64,000 nucleotides of DNA from Lepidodermella squamata (Eukaryota > Gastrotricha): contig JBLDXI010000019.1 in the NCBI GenBank assembly GCA_047495785.1, forward strand, positions 1,054,001 through 1,118,000, in the 5' to 3' direction. Position numbers and translations under genes: made by a program. Below are positions 55,031 through 64,000 of this stretch, in pieces. The notes under the pieces were generated by a model. The model was not told the DNA's origin. It was given only the letters and a program-made list of their open reading frames with translations, and did not search any database. Each line of letters opens with the position of its first letter. The first letter of the stretch is position 1.

Positions 55031-55487
55031 TTTCGCGACAGCTCGGAATCAAGACATGAGTATCAAAGCGATGGGCTGAACTAATTGGAACATGCGAGTT
55101 GAGCTGACGCTTGTGACGTTACTTTCGAAAATGCTCGTTTGAGCACCGAATGTGGCCGATGTGTGCGTCCGGCTTGATTCGCTGTTCTGTTAGGTCGCCC
55201 GTATGCTACATTGTGACTTCATTGTTTTAGTTATTAGATGATAATTGATCTGTTGCTTTTGATAGAAATCTGAAATGCTCTATATTATGTCCATCTTGAA
55301 CAAAATCTGAATCTATGCTTTGAAAACCTAAGTCCCATTTGCAATAGTTTACACGAGATATATTTTACACATGGAAATATTTTGTTGGCAGTAATAATTT
55401 ACGTCGCAAGTAAATATTGTTTTGATTAAAAAAAATCCGCTATTATTGTTGCCTTTTTAGCTAGTTTTAGTCACTTTTATTTTAACT
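55031..55487 (+). other. Spacer between selenoprotein copies A and B
   Basis: About 460 bases, with the SECIS of copy A in its first third. The rest is AT-rich and ends in T-rich AG sites (TTTTTAG near 55454-55460) before copy B. No other gene. Confidence 0.6.
55100..55175 (+). promoter_or_regulatory. SECIS element of selenoprotein copy A
   Basis: The core quartet is TGAC at 55114-55117 and CGAT at 55157-55160. Helix II pairs GTTACTTTCG (55118-55127) with the segment ending ATGTGGC (to 55156), about 9 of 10 pairs. An apical AAAA follows at 55128-55131. A small top stem TGCTC/GAGCA makes it type II. Helix I is supported by GACGC/GCGTC outside the quartet. Confidence 0.82.
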
Positions 55488-55795
55488 ATGAGTGACGGCG
55501 GGAGGAACATCAACGTTTTTATTGAATACTGGTGAGTTATAAATTTGTGATAATGTAATTATGTTCATTTTGGATTACTTTCAGTGATGCATGAGGCTAC
55601 TCATCGCGCTACAACGGCCTTCGTGAGATGATTCTTGAAATCCTCCCTAATGCTACAATTTCGGGATCCGAGGGTCGATACGGCGCTTTCGAAGTCTCGG
55701 TTAATGGTCAACTGATCTACTCTAAACTTGAAACTCGCCGTTTTCCCAAAGACAACCAGTTAGTTGACCAAATCGAGGCCATTGCGAGCCAATAA
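55488..55795 (+). CDS. Selenoprotein, SelW/Rdx12 (MIEN1-like) copy B, TGA = Sec18
   Basis: Exon 1 is 55488-55531 and exon 2 is 55585-55795. The intron splits the Cys15 codon (TG|T). TGA at 55592-55594 is read as Sec18 in the motif YCDAUGYSSRY; the stop is TAA, and the product is 84 residues. The thioredoxin-like body is recognisable: LREMILEILPNATISG, GAFEVSVNGQLIYSKLE. It ends in IEAIASQ, without the C-terminal CaaX extension of copies A and D. A SECIS lies 45 bases past the stop. As a Rdx-family selenoprotein it is expected to be a small thiol/selenol oxidoreductase; partners are unknown. Confidence 0.87.
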
Positions 55796-55829
55796 TATTT
55801 TCAACGCTTCGAATCGCAAAATGCAGTTA

Positions 55830-55895
55830 GAGCTTTTGATGACGCGACTTTCGGAAATGTCAGCAGGCAACGATTGCCGCCGATTTTATTAAGCT
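55830..55895 (+). promoter_or_regulatory. SECIS element of selenoprotein copy B
   Basis: The quartet is TGAC at 55840-55843 (preceded by A, full ATGA) and CGAT at 55881-55884. Helix II pairs GCGACTTTCG with the segment ending CGATTGCCGC, with two or three internal mismatches. An apical GAAA follows. Outside the quartet AGCTT/AAGCT can form helix I. Confidence 0.78.
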
Positions 55896-56069
55896 AGAAC
55901 TACGATTTGCGTTCGAAACAATGAGTGCTGTGCTAGTCAAATCATGACCTCCCTTCAGGTGCTTCCGTTATTTTGCCGACCAAATACTCATTTGATACGC
56001 TTTTTTACTCCTGAGAATTTAAAAAAAGAATAACTTGATAATATTTTTAATTGATTTTAGAGCTTTGAT

Positions 56070-56383
56070 ATGAATATGACTGGAGGAAAAAATCTTAAAA
56101 TTCACGTCGAATATTGGTTAGTAGCTAGCAAAATTTTCTAGTGATTATTTTTATATTTTGTCATCTTAATAGTAATGGGTGAGGGTACTATGCTCGATTC
56201 AGCACTCTCAAGTACGCGGTCATGCATGCTCTACCTGAGGCCACCGTCACCGGCCATATTGGGCGAGGCGGCGCTTTCGAAGTTTCAGTCAACGATAATC
56301 TTATTTTCTCGAAATTCGGCAGCGGTTTCTTCCCCAATAACCAGGAACTTATAGAGCAGATGAAAAAGATCGCCAGAAAATAG
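56070..56383 (+). CDS. Selenoprotein, SelW/Rdx12 (MIEN1-like) copy C, TGA = Sec19
   Basis: Exon 1 is 56070-56116 and exon 2 is 56173-56383, with the intron again inside the Cys codon (TG|T). TGA at 56180-56182 is Sec19 in YCNGUGYYARF; the stop is TAG, and the product is 85 residues. The body reads LKYAVMHALPEATVTG, GAFEVSVNDNLIFSKF, FFPNNQELIEQMKKIARK. It has no CaaX end. It is closest to copy B in length and tail. A SECIS starts 45 bases after the stop. TTGATTTTAG ends 9 bases before the ATG. Confidence 0.87.
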
Positions 56384-56404
56384 CACTTCTAGTATTTCTC
56401 GTAG

Positions 56405-56507
56405 TCTTCGTGGCTAAATTTTCTGTGATGACGTGGTTTTTGCAAAGGCTTGAATCAAAAGCACCGAAAACTGCCGATGACATTAAGGTGGATGAAGCTA
56501 CGAAGCA
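56405..56507 (+). promoter_or_regulatory. SECIS element of selenoprotein copy C
   Basis: The quartet is TGAC at 56429-56432 (full ATGA from 56428) and CGAT at 56475-56478. Helix II pairs GTGGTTTTTG with the segment ending GAAAACTGC, about 10 consecutive pairs including wobbles. An apical AAAG follows. A top stem GCTT/AAGC makes it type II. Distal pairing CTTCGTGGC/GCTACGAAG supports helix I. Confidence 0.83.
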
Positions 56508-56733
56508 AAAAATATAGTTTTTTCCAATTCGGAGCTGCATGATTCGTTTGTAGCAAAGATCTCACCCTTTCATATCTTTCATATCAATCAAAAATTTTGC
56601 ACCTTTCATCTGAGAAGCAATATAGTCGAGCAATGTGATACTTGTTACTGGTTCTTCCTTTTATCGTGATTAAATTTTGTCTCACGTTTGTTTAATTTGA
56701 TTTTTATTGATTGTAGAGTGTTTAACTGCTAAA

Positions 56734-57135
56734 ATGAGCCAAAAGGGTGAAGTCACTGTCAACATCGAATATTGGTATTCTATTTAGCCATTTAATTGAA
56801 CATTTTTGATAGATTTTTCTCTCTCAGTGGTGCCTGAGGTTACGACTCTCGCTTTGAGGACCTGCGGGACGCGATTCTCGCTGCTGTCCCCAAGGTATTG
56901 ATGAATTTTGATTTTTATAAATTAACGTAATTGATTTTTCAAGGCGAGAGTAGCCGGCTTTGTTGGTCGGTCTTCGTCGTTCGAAGTCACCGTCAACGGC
57001 AAGGTGATCTTTTCCAAGCTCAAGCAGGGCGGTTTTCCCGTCTATGACAGCGTCTGCAAACAAGTCGCTGCCGCTGCTGAGGGCGAATTGCCGGGCGAAG
57101 TAACCGAAACGACTTGGAGTTGCACGATTCTGTAA
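56734..57135 (+). CDS. Selenoprotein, SelW/Rdx12 (MIEN1-like) copy D, TGA = Sec18, CaaX end
   Basis: Three exons: 56734-56774, 56828-56894 and 56944-57135. The first intron splits the Cys15 codon as in B and C, and a second follows LAAVPK. TGA at 56835-56837 is Sec18 in YCGAUGYDSRF; the stop is TAA, and the product is 99 residues. FSKLKQGGFPVYDSV and the terminal SCTIL closely resemble MIEN1, which ends CVIL. CTIL is a CaaX box with Leu last, the geranylgeranyl type. MIEN1 is a membrane-anchored redox protein of the Rdx family with CxxC; here the second Cys is Sec. A type II SECIS follows at about 57195-57265. Confidence 0.88.
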
Positions 57136-57194
57136 ATCCAAGCTGCTGAGCAGATGCTTTGAGTCGCGATTTCTTGCTTGATGTGCCGCGTTTT

Positions 57195-57265
57195 CGTCTC
57201 CCACTGTGTGACGAGCTACCTTAAAGTTCTCTAGAACACCGGTAGATTCCGAAGTTAGGGGTGGG
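57195..57265 (+). promoter_or_regulatory. SECIS element of selenoprotein copy D
   Basis: The quartet is TGAC at 57209-57212 and CGAA at 57250-57253. Helix II pairs GAGCTACC (57213-57220) with GGTAG and TTC (one bulged A). TTAAAG gives the apical adenines. TTCT/AGAA forms a top stem (type II). CCCAC/GTGGG can close helix I. Confidence 0.78.
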
Positions 57266-57363
57266 CGGAGGAACTCGTGTTATTTCTGGCCGGGATTAGT
57301 GACTTGGCTCTGTCGAATAAACTAAATTATTGATCAAAATTTAATTTTGTTTAGATTTTAATT

Positions 57364-58113
57364 ATGGAGGGTGAAGCGCCTAATTTGAAAAAATTCGTCT
57401 CGGAGAAGGACGTGGAAGAAGCGCGTAAAAAGCGCCAGGAGGAGTGGGAGAAAGCGCGTCAATCTCGACCGAACTTGCCGAACCCGGAAGATGCCGAAGC
57501 CGCGGCTGCTAGTGGTAAAACGCTGTACGAACAACTTCACCAGCAGAAAATGGCCAAGGATGAGGAGTTCGCCGAGGCTCGAAAGTTCAAAAACATGATT
57601 CGAGGCCTAGATGACGAAGAATCAGCGTATTTAGACCAAGTTTCGCGTAAACAGCTCGATGCTGAGCGACAGCGCCTGAAGGAACAGGAGGAACTGATCA
57701 ACGAATTGAGAAAGCAACAAACCGTTGCTCCACCTGTCGAACCGGTTAAAAAAGAAACGAGTGACAAACCGAAGCTGCCACCGCCTCCGAATTCTATTTC
57801 CTCCCTGGTGAAACAGGCCGTGAAGAGAAAAGCGCCTGATTCAAACGAACCAGAGAAGGACGAAAAATGCAACCATCACCCGATCGTTCGAGTTGTCGGC
57901 GTTTTGCCGTCGATTGTTTCCGCCTATGCTGATTCTGACCAGGAACAGTCAGACAGCAGCGATTCTGACAATTCTTCGGATTCTTCGGATTGCGATGTTA
58001 CCTGCAGTGGCAAGGCTGGTACTGGTGATGATTTAGCCTCATTCCGCCCGTCAGTCACGCCCGCGTTGATGCGACGACTGCGTCGCGAGTTGCAGGGCCA
58101 TGATGACGAATAG
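57364..58113 (+). CDS. PSME3IP1: PSME3-interacting protein (FAM192A/NIP30)
   Basis: An intronless gene of 249 residues (human 254). The NIP30 domain at the N-terminus reads KKFVSEKDVEEARKKRQEEW, LYEQLHQQKMAKDEEF, KFKNMIRGLDDEESAYLDQV. A coiled coil (DAERQRLKEQEELINELRKQ) and an acidic Ser/Asp run (SDSSDSDNSSDSSD) follow; in the human protein the CK2-phosphorylated C-terminus binds the 20S activator PSME3 (PA28 gamma). The C-terminus here (ALMRRLRRELQG) is basic. Nuclear, proteasome-related. TTTTGTTTAG ends 9 bases before the ATG. Confidence 0.9.
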   Translation: MEGEAPNLKKFVSEKDVEEARKKRQEEWEKARQSRPNLPNPEDAEAAAASGKTLYEQLHQQKMAKDEEFAEARKFKNMIRGLDDEESAYLDQVSRKQLDAERQRLKEQEELINELRKQQTVAPPVEPVKKETSDKPKLPPPPNSISSLVKQAVKRKAPDSNEPEKDEKCNHHPIVRVVGVLPSIVSAYADSDQEQSDSSDSDNSSDSSDCDVTCSGKAGTGDDLASFRPSVTPALMRRLRRELQGHDDE

Positions 58114-58218
58114 GTTGCTGGTTAAACTAAAGTTCTTTCTGCAATCTTTTTTCTAGTAATAAATTTGAATCAGTTTCATTTCCTCCCTAATTTCTAGATT
58201 TTTTGTGTTAATTATTTT

Positions 58219-60563
58219 ATGGAATCTGGATCTAGTGATAGCCCTACAAATCCCACTGTCAGCAATCTTCTCGACGATGTGATTAAATTTTCTCTTCCGG
58301 CGATAATCGCACTAGCTGGGGACAGTTTATTCGCCTCAGAAATTGATCGGAAATGCTGTCGCGCCTACCTGGACGCTGTTATGAGTCAGCTGCAGTTGGA
58401 TGATGCGACGAGAAAGTCGATCATGCTATTTCTCAAGCGAAGCTCAAGCAGTCCTACTACCGAGCGAAGTAATGGCACTCAAATAGAGCCATTAGTCCAA
58501 GCGATTCGCTCAAAAATTTGGATGCCAAAATCACCCAGAGCGAATGACCTAGAACCGAAATCGTCACCTCTCATTAGCCGATCTGAGACGAAAGTGGATT
58601 CGAAAACGAAAATTGACTCGGATTCTATAACGCAATCGGACGAGAAAACGGAAGACCTCACTGAATTGACTCAAATCGAGGCAAAACTAGACAGTGAAAG
58701 CGTGCCCGTTGACAAAAAGGAGGACGCTATAGCCGATCTCAGCGTTTCAACTACCCCGGACGCAGTTCCTGAGAAGGTTAAGGTGGAAACTCAATTCTAT
58801 TTGACACCTTCAGGCAGCAATCAGAGCTTGAAGGTAAACGAAGGTGGATCTGAATACCCGTCTCGAGCGCCGTCTCCATCCCCGCTCAATTCCGAGCTCA
58901 ATGAGGAGGTAGCAATTGCTATTATATCCTGCTTAATTGTTGCTGCTCTAATTCGAGGGCGGTATGACGCTAGAATTCGAATTGTTGTGCGGTATCTAGT
59001 CCATAAATTACGTCTGAAGTGGGATCTTGTCGAAGACATTGAAGATTCGCTAGTAGAACATTTCAAAGAGGCCAAGGTAGTGCAAACTGAGTAAGTTACC
59101 TCATACTTATCAGATCTCAGGAATTGAAATTCATTTTTATAGGGAGGAGAAAAAGGCACTGGATAAGAAGCATAAAATGGCGAAAATCAAACGGATAGCT
59201 GCAATAAGTGTCGCAACTGTCCTTGGGGGTGTTGCAATCGGTGTAACTGGTGGCCTGGCCGCCCCTGCCGTTTTTGGTGCTATCGGTGGCGCTGCAGCTG
59301 CCGGCGGGTTTGCCGCTTTTATGGCTTCAACTGGAGGCGCCGCTCTTGTTGGTTCGCTTTTCGGTGCAGTAGGAGCTGGGTTGTCTGGTTACAAAATGAA
59401 TCGTCGCGTCGGAGCTGTTGAAGAATTCGAATTTGTACCACTGACTGACGGCCAGCAACTTCATATAGCCGTCGCTTTACCTGGCTGGTTGAGCAGTGAG
59501 CAGCCGGATTGCCGAAACGCTTACTACACACTGTCAATCGCTAGGGAGCAATATTGCTTGAAATTTGAGAGTAAATACTTGATCGAGCTCGGAAATGCTC
59601 TCGATTATTTCTTGAATATCGCGACTTCATCAGCGGCCACAAGTTTCGCCCAAGAAATTGCGAAGCAAAGCGCTATGGGTACAATGCAGTTCATGATCGC
59701 GTGGCCGTCTCTGTTGTTGTCAGCTGCCAATGTCATCGACAATCCATGGTCAGTTTGTCTGAGGAGATCTGCCAAAGCCGGCGAACAGTTGGCTGAAGTC
59801 CTATTGAAACGGCAACAAGGTCATCGCCCTGTTACATTGATTGGTTTCAGTCTTGGGGCTAGAGCTATTTTCTACTGTTTGCGAGAGATGTCTCGAGATA
59901 AGCATGCATCGTACGCTGGAGGGATTATTCAAAACGTAATATTGCTTGGCGCACCTGTTAGTGCGACCCCGAAAGACTGGAGTCAGTTCTCGCGAGTTGT
60001 ATCAGGTGAAATTATCAATGGCTACTCGCGATCTGATTGGCTATTGAAATTTCTGTACCGGACCACAAATGCAAAGAGCCAAATTGCGGGATTGGGCCAA
60101 GTCGAGTGGAACGACCGAAGAATGTTCAATATCGATTTGTCTCATATCGTAAGTTTCAAGCTTGAATTCAAGAATATGATCTAGCTCTCTGCTATCCATT
60201 CTTTAGATTTCAGGTCATGGTGATTATTTGCACAAAATGGATCTGGTGCTGGCTGAGTTGGGCATAGGCGGTCGTCGGAAAGCCACCTTAATGTCGCTAG
60301 CCGCATCTCGTCGTGAAATCGCCGCCTCGTCATCGCACGGCCAACTCGCCTCTAGTCGCAATGTTGAAGGCCCGAAAAGATCTGCCACCACTTCTCTCGC
60401 CATAGAGCAGCTTCACATAGCCGAGAAATTAATATCAACTGAGTCCCTTCCCGAGCAGCCGGACGTTAATGTATCGTTTGACGACGAAAGTGCGCAAGAA
60501 GCTGAGTCTCTGGATGACGAGGCTGCAGAACTTGTACACGCAAAAACAGTTGACAAGAACTGA
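58219..60563 (+). CDS. TMCO4: TMCO4, DUF726 alpha/beta-hydrolase-like membrane protein
   Basis: Three exons: 58219-59090, 59143-60148 and 60207-60563; 744 residues (human 634). The N-terminal half is a helical segment plus a Ser/Lys/Glu-rich disordered region. Residues about 300-370 are a long Gly/Ala-rich membrane region (GGVAIGVTGGLAAPAVFGAI). The DUF726 hydrolase domain has the nucleophile elbow GFSLGAR (Ser near 526), VILLGAPVSATP, VSGEIINGYSRSDWLLKFLYR and a final SGHGDYLHKM with a candidate catalytic His. The family is predicted to be a lipase or esterase in the endomembrane system. The acceptor of exon 3 is one of two possible AGs; I chose the one giving ISGHGDY. Confidence 0.9.
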
Positions 60564-61000
60564 GAATGACCATGAAAAAGCACTGAAATCCTACTGACAT
60601 GTAAACAAACTTTCACAATTTTTGGAGACCAAATAGCTGTTTTCTTTGAGTGCTTCCATGCTTGACGACTTTCAACTTGAGTGAGAGTTTCTGTATAACA
60701 AAACAGTGAATATTTATAAATTGCACTAACGGTCTCGGTTGTAAAGAAACATTTCCTGACTGATATATGCGGCACAATCGCCTACTTAGTAAATGTCCCA
60801 ATTCCTTCATTAGCGCTCTGTTTTAAATTTCTTCCACGGCTCCGCTGTTCGATGATTTTTTTTATCGGTGAAATTTATTTTTATTTGAGAGTAACAATGT
60901 GCTAATGCTTATTTTAAATCTCTTTCATATAGAAATGTTCTTCTTAACTTGATAACCTGTATTCGATACACCTTCAAGGTCGTTATCTGTTGTTGGCGAA
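60564..61000. other. Intergenic region between TMCO4 and ADAM10
   Basis: About 440 bases between two plus-strand genes, AT-rich. No structure or ORF of note. Confidence 0.45.
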
Positions 61001-63903
61001 ATGCATTTGGGTGCATTTTTGCTTTTACTGGCGAGTATTTCGAATTTTTGCCCGCCCATCATAGCCGGAAAATGGCTTGACAACTTCGTTTCTTACTACG
61101 AAGTCACCAATAACCATGAATATATGTCGCGGTCTAAGCGTTCAGCTAGTCTGGACGTCGAGGATTCAATAGTCTACCCTGTTCGAGCTTTCAATAGGTA
61201 TGCTTGATTTAGTCAAGATGAATTATGGAAATTTATTTATGATTTTTTCAGAACCTTTGTGCTGTTGCTTCACCAGGACCATTCTATTTTTTCTACCGAA
61301 CACGAAGTTGAGTCTGGCGGAAAAATCTACAAAGTGAAGTCGCCAATCCTAGTCACGGGCCATGTTCAAGGAGCGCTGGACTCCCACGTTCATGGCAGTT
61401 TGATAAATGACAGGTTCGAAGGCGAAATCGTCATCGGGCCAGAAACCTTCATGGTGGAAAATGCTGAAAAATTCTTGGAGCCGAACAGCGGCAAGAAAAC
61501 ATCCGTAGTTTACCGCGCCTCTGATATTTCTATGAATGCTCACAAGTCTGACAACTTCCTTAACCGGCGAAAACGGTCGGCTGATGACGACAAAGACCGC
61601 GAATACTCAATATGCGGCTGGTCTCACGATCACATCAGAAGTAGTATGGCCGATCACCAACATTCCGCTTTGCATAGTGGACATGATCACGATTATCATA
61701 ACCATAAAGCGGAAGGAGAGTCGATTTACTCCAAAGCCGCTAATATGCCGCATAAAATTGCGAAAAGAGCGGCTATCAATTCGGAAACTCGCCAACCCGG
61801 CTTGTTATCTGAATCTTCTCTGCTCAATAAGCCGAAAGTATGCGGCCTCTTCATGCAAGTGGACCATTTGCTGTACGACAAATACTACAAACAAGCTAAT
61901 TCTGACGTTAGTATTTTTAAATATTGTTTTAAGGAGGATTTTTAATTTCTGTCATTTTCAGCATGACGCTGTAGCAAATATAATCGCTTATCTTGGCTTC
62001 GTTGCTCAAAAAGCCAATTATATCTACAACTCGACAGAATTCCACACCCGAGACGGCAGTGTTGGACCATACCGAAATATTCATATAACAATCATGCGGA
62101 CTAAGGTATGGCAATCAAATTTTTTACTTGAACCGTCAACAAAATATTAATTTTTCAGATCTATAAAACCGAGTCTGAATTCGCGCAAGCTTTCGATCTG
62201 CGACCAAATGAAGTTATCACTAATCTCGATGCAACCAATTTTCTCAATTTGATATCCCGGGCGAATAATGATAAATACTGCGCAGCTTACGTTTTCACCC
62301 TACGCGATTTTTCGAGCGGTATTCTCGGCCTGGCCTGGATTGGCTATCCCGACGCTGTGCAAAGAGGTGGTGTTTGTGATCAGTACGGCGCTACGAGAAC
62401 CGGCCGGCAGTCTTTGAACACTGGCATAGTCACCTTGTTGAACTACGGCCAGCAGGTGAACCGGCTTGTTTCTGCGATTACTTTCGCCCATGAATTGGGT
62501 CACAATTTCGGCGCACAGCACGATAATACGCCCCTGGAACCCGGCCGTGAGCCGGATCCAACGTGTTTCCCTGGTGGCGATGAGGGCAATTACATTATGT
62601 ATTCCTCTGCCACTTCTGGTTTGAAGGTGAATAACGAGAAATTCTCGGAATGCAGTCGCGACTCCATCACGCGGAATATCAATGCGATTTTCAAGAATCA
62701 AGTCTCGAAAACGAACTGTTTCCGCGATTCTGACCAACCTTTCTGTGGCAACTCAGTTGTCGATCCGGGTGAAGAGTGCGATTGCGGTTTCAAGGACGAT
62801 TGTGGCCTTGACTCGAACTGCTGCGGGGCTGCCGATGAGCCTCAGAATAGGTGTCGCTTCAAAAAAGTAGCGGCTACTAGCAAGCGAGCCCAATGCAGCT
62901 TGAGTAACGGCGTTTGTTGTGACGTCGATACTTGCGAGTTTATTCCAAGGTCCAGAAGCTATGTTTGCAGGCTTTCAGATGAATGCAACAAGGATGCCGT
63001 GTGCAAGTAAGTAGAGAAAATTTCTATTAAGATGGGCTTCTAATGCATTTGTTTTATTTCAGTGGGGCTAGTGCTCAATGTCCTCGAGGAGTGCCAGAAC
63101 CGGACGGAAAATTGTGTGCAAACCGGACCAAAATCTGTCAATCAGGCGATTGCAGTATATCGAGCTGTGAAATCATTGCCGAAGGCCAATCAACCGGTAG
63201 CAACAAGGGTCCCAAATTCTTCGGCTGTCAATCTGAACGTCCAGCTCATCAGACCAAATACAACAGATCTGAGCTGTGCTATCTTTCATGCAAATCTCCA
63301 TCGACGGGAAAGTGCTATAATTCTATCAATTTGAACTCGCCCGATTTCGACCCGGATTTCTTGAGGTTCCTGCAAGATCACAGCAATAACCAGCCGATTC
63401 AATTGCTGGCCGGTTCGCCGTGTGATAACGACCGTGGCTATTGCGATGTCTTCCACCGATGCCGCCCTGTTAACGCGGATGGTCCGCTTGCGAGATTGAA
63501 AGACATGCTATTCTCCGAGCAAACTATCAGCACTCTTCGGTCGTGGGTTGAAAAGTACTGGTGGGCAGTTGCGTTGATCGGTGTTGGTATTATTGCGTTT
63601 ATGATTGCTTTCGTGAAAATTTGCTCCGTCCACACGCCGTCTGACAATCGCAATCTCCCGCCAGCGAGATCCATCGCTGATACCCTGCGTCGAACTTCGA
63701 TGAAACCAATCGTCTATTTGGTGAATCGAGGCGGTCCTGCGCACGGCCGCGGGCCCGGGCACCGGAGGATGGCGCCCGGTCACCTCGAGGGCGACTTAGT
63801 GCGTCCTCACCGGGCCAGCCAGCCTTCCGCCCCGCCCCTGCCCGCCAATGTTCAAGTCTCTCGGTCTAGTCGGCCTCCAACTTATCAAGAAACGTTCGCT
63901 TAA
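61001..63903 (+). CDS. ADAM10: ADAM10/Kuzbanian metalloprotease
   Basis: Five exons: 61001-61197, 61252-61906, 61962-62105, 62159-63006 and 63063-63903; 894 residues (human 748). It is a type I membrane sheddase that cleaves Notch, Delta and others. In order it has a signal peptide, a prodomain, a furin site (NRRKRS), the catalytic zinc motif HELGHNFGAQHD at about 443, the Met-turn YIMYSSATSG, the disintegrin motif CGNSVVDPGEECDCG, a Cys-rich domain and the membrane-proximal GSPCDNDRGYCDVFHRCRPV and DADGPLARLK-type stretch. A TM helix follows (WWAVALIGVGIIAFMIAF, about 781-798) with KICSVHTPS after it. The cytoplasmic tail is Pro/Arg-rich. An extra His-rich segment (HSGHDHDYHNHK) lies between NRRKRS and a second basic site (IAKR). 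Confidence 0.96.
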
Positions 63904-64000
63904 TATAGCAATCTTTATTGTAGTCTTCTTCTATTTCTTTCAACGCGTTGTACATTACGATATACCATAATTTATACTGTTATACCATCGTTTCTTATTG

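Overview
The window is animal nuclear DNA from a compact, intron-poor genome. Thirty-odd protein genes sit in 64 kb, most introns are about 45-65 nt with GT..AG borders, and both strands are used. Many homologues are metazoan (ADAM10, syntrophin, a cys-loop receptor, HHAT, mitoferrin, kynureninase, INO80 N-terminus). LRRC56 and CFAP298 serve motile cilia, which argues against nematodes, arthropods and tardigrades with purely immotile cilia. Many genes have a T-rich stretch ending in AG 0-25 nt before the ATG with no obvious donor upstream, as expected of spliced-leader trans-splicing. I cannot name the phylum; a small-genomed ciliated invertebrate (rotifer-, gastrotrich-, flatworm-, small annelid- or larvacean-like) fits. 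No phage, plasmid, CRISPR, rRNA or complete tRNA was seen.

Layout. 0.2-10.4 kb (minus): signal-peptide ankyrin protein, OSBP-related protein, mitochondrial AtuA-like protein, LRRC56, DNAJC28-like protein, UXT. 11.2-13.3 kb (plus): farnesyltransferase beta and mitochondrial ribosomal protein L9. 14.1-17.3 kb (minus): syntrophin and a stand-alone INO80 N-terminal-like protein. 18.5-26.8 kb (plus): a TPR + three-RRM protein, kynureninase, mitoferrin and an unrecognised secreted protein. 27.0-29.6 kb (minus): an ARM-TIR-SAM protein. 30.5-32.3 kb (plus): a cys-loop receptor. 32.6-39.2 kb (minus): cohesin subunit STAG/SA and a small unknown gene. 39.9-41.7 kb (plus): HHAT. 42.3-50.1 kb (minus): CFAP298, a clathrin-heavy-chain-leg/SAM fusion and a second ARM-TIR-SAM protein. 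50.9-63.9 kb (plus): ten closely spaced genes: acyl-CoA dehydrogenase, SmE, Nup54, four selenoproteins, PSME3IP1, TMCO4 and ADAM10.

The most striking item is the tandem array of four SelW/Rdx12 (MIEN1-like) genes at 54.7-57.1 kb. Each has an in-frame TGA in a CxxU motif, and each is followed by a hand-folded SECIS element. The first and last copies end in CaaX prenylation motifs. A conventional annotation would miss or truncate all four. The second notable item is the clathrin-leg/SAM fusion: its SAM-like C-terminus is nearly the same as that of the neighbouring ARM-TIR-SAM gene, which suggests tandem duplication with domain swapping. Other oddities are a 1.2 kb intron in STAG with inverted repeats, an ORP lacking the EQVSHHPP motif, a GC-AG intron in CFAP298 and a pseudoknot-like nested inverted repeat at 24.67-24.73 kb. 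Exon borders were placed by eye from splice motifs, frame and family similarity, and need transcript support.
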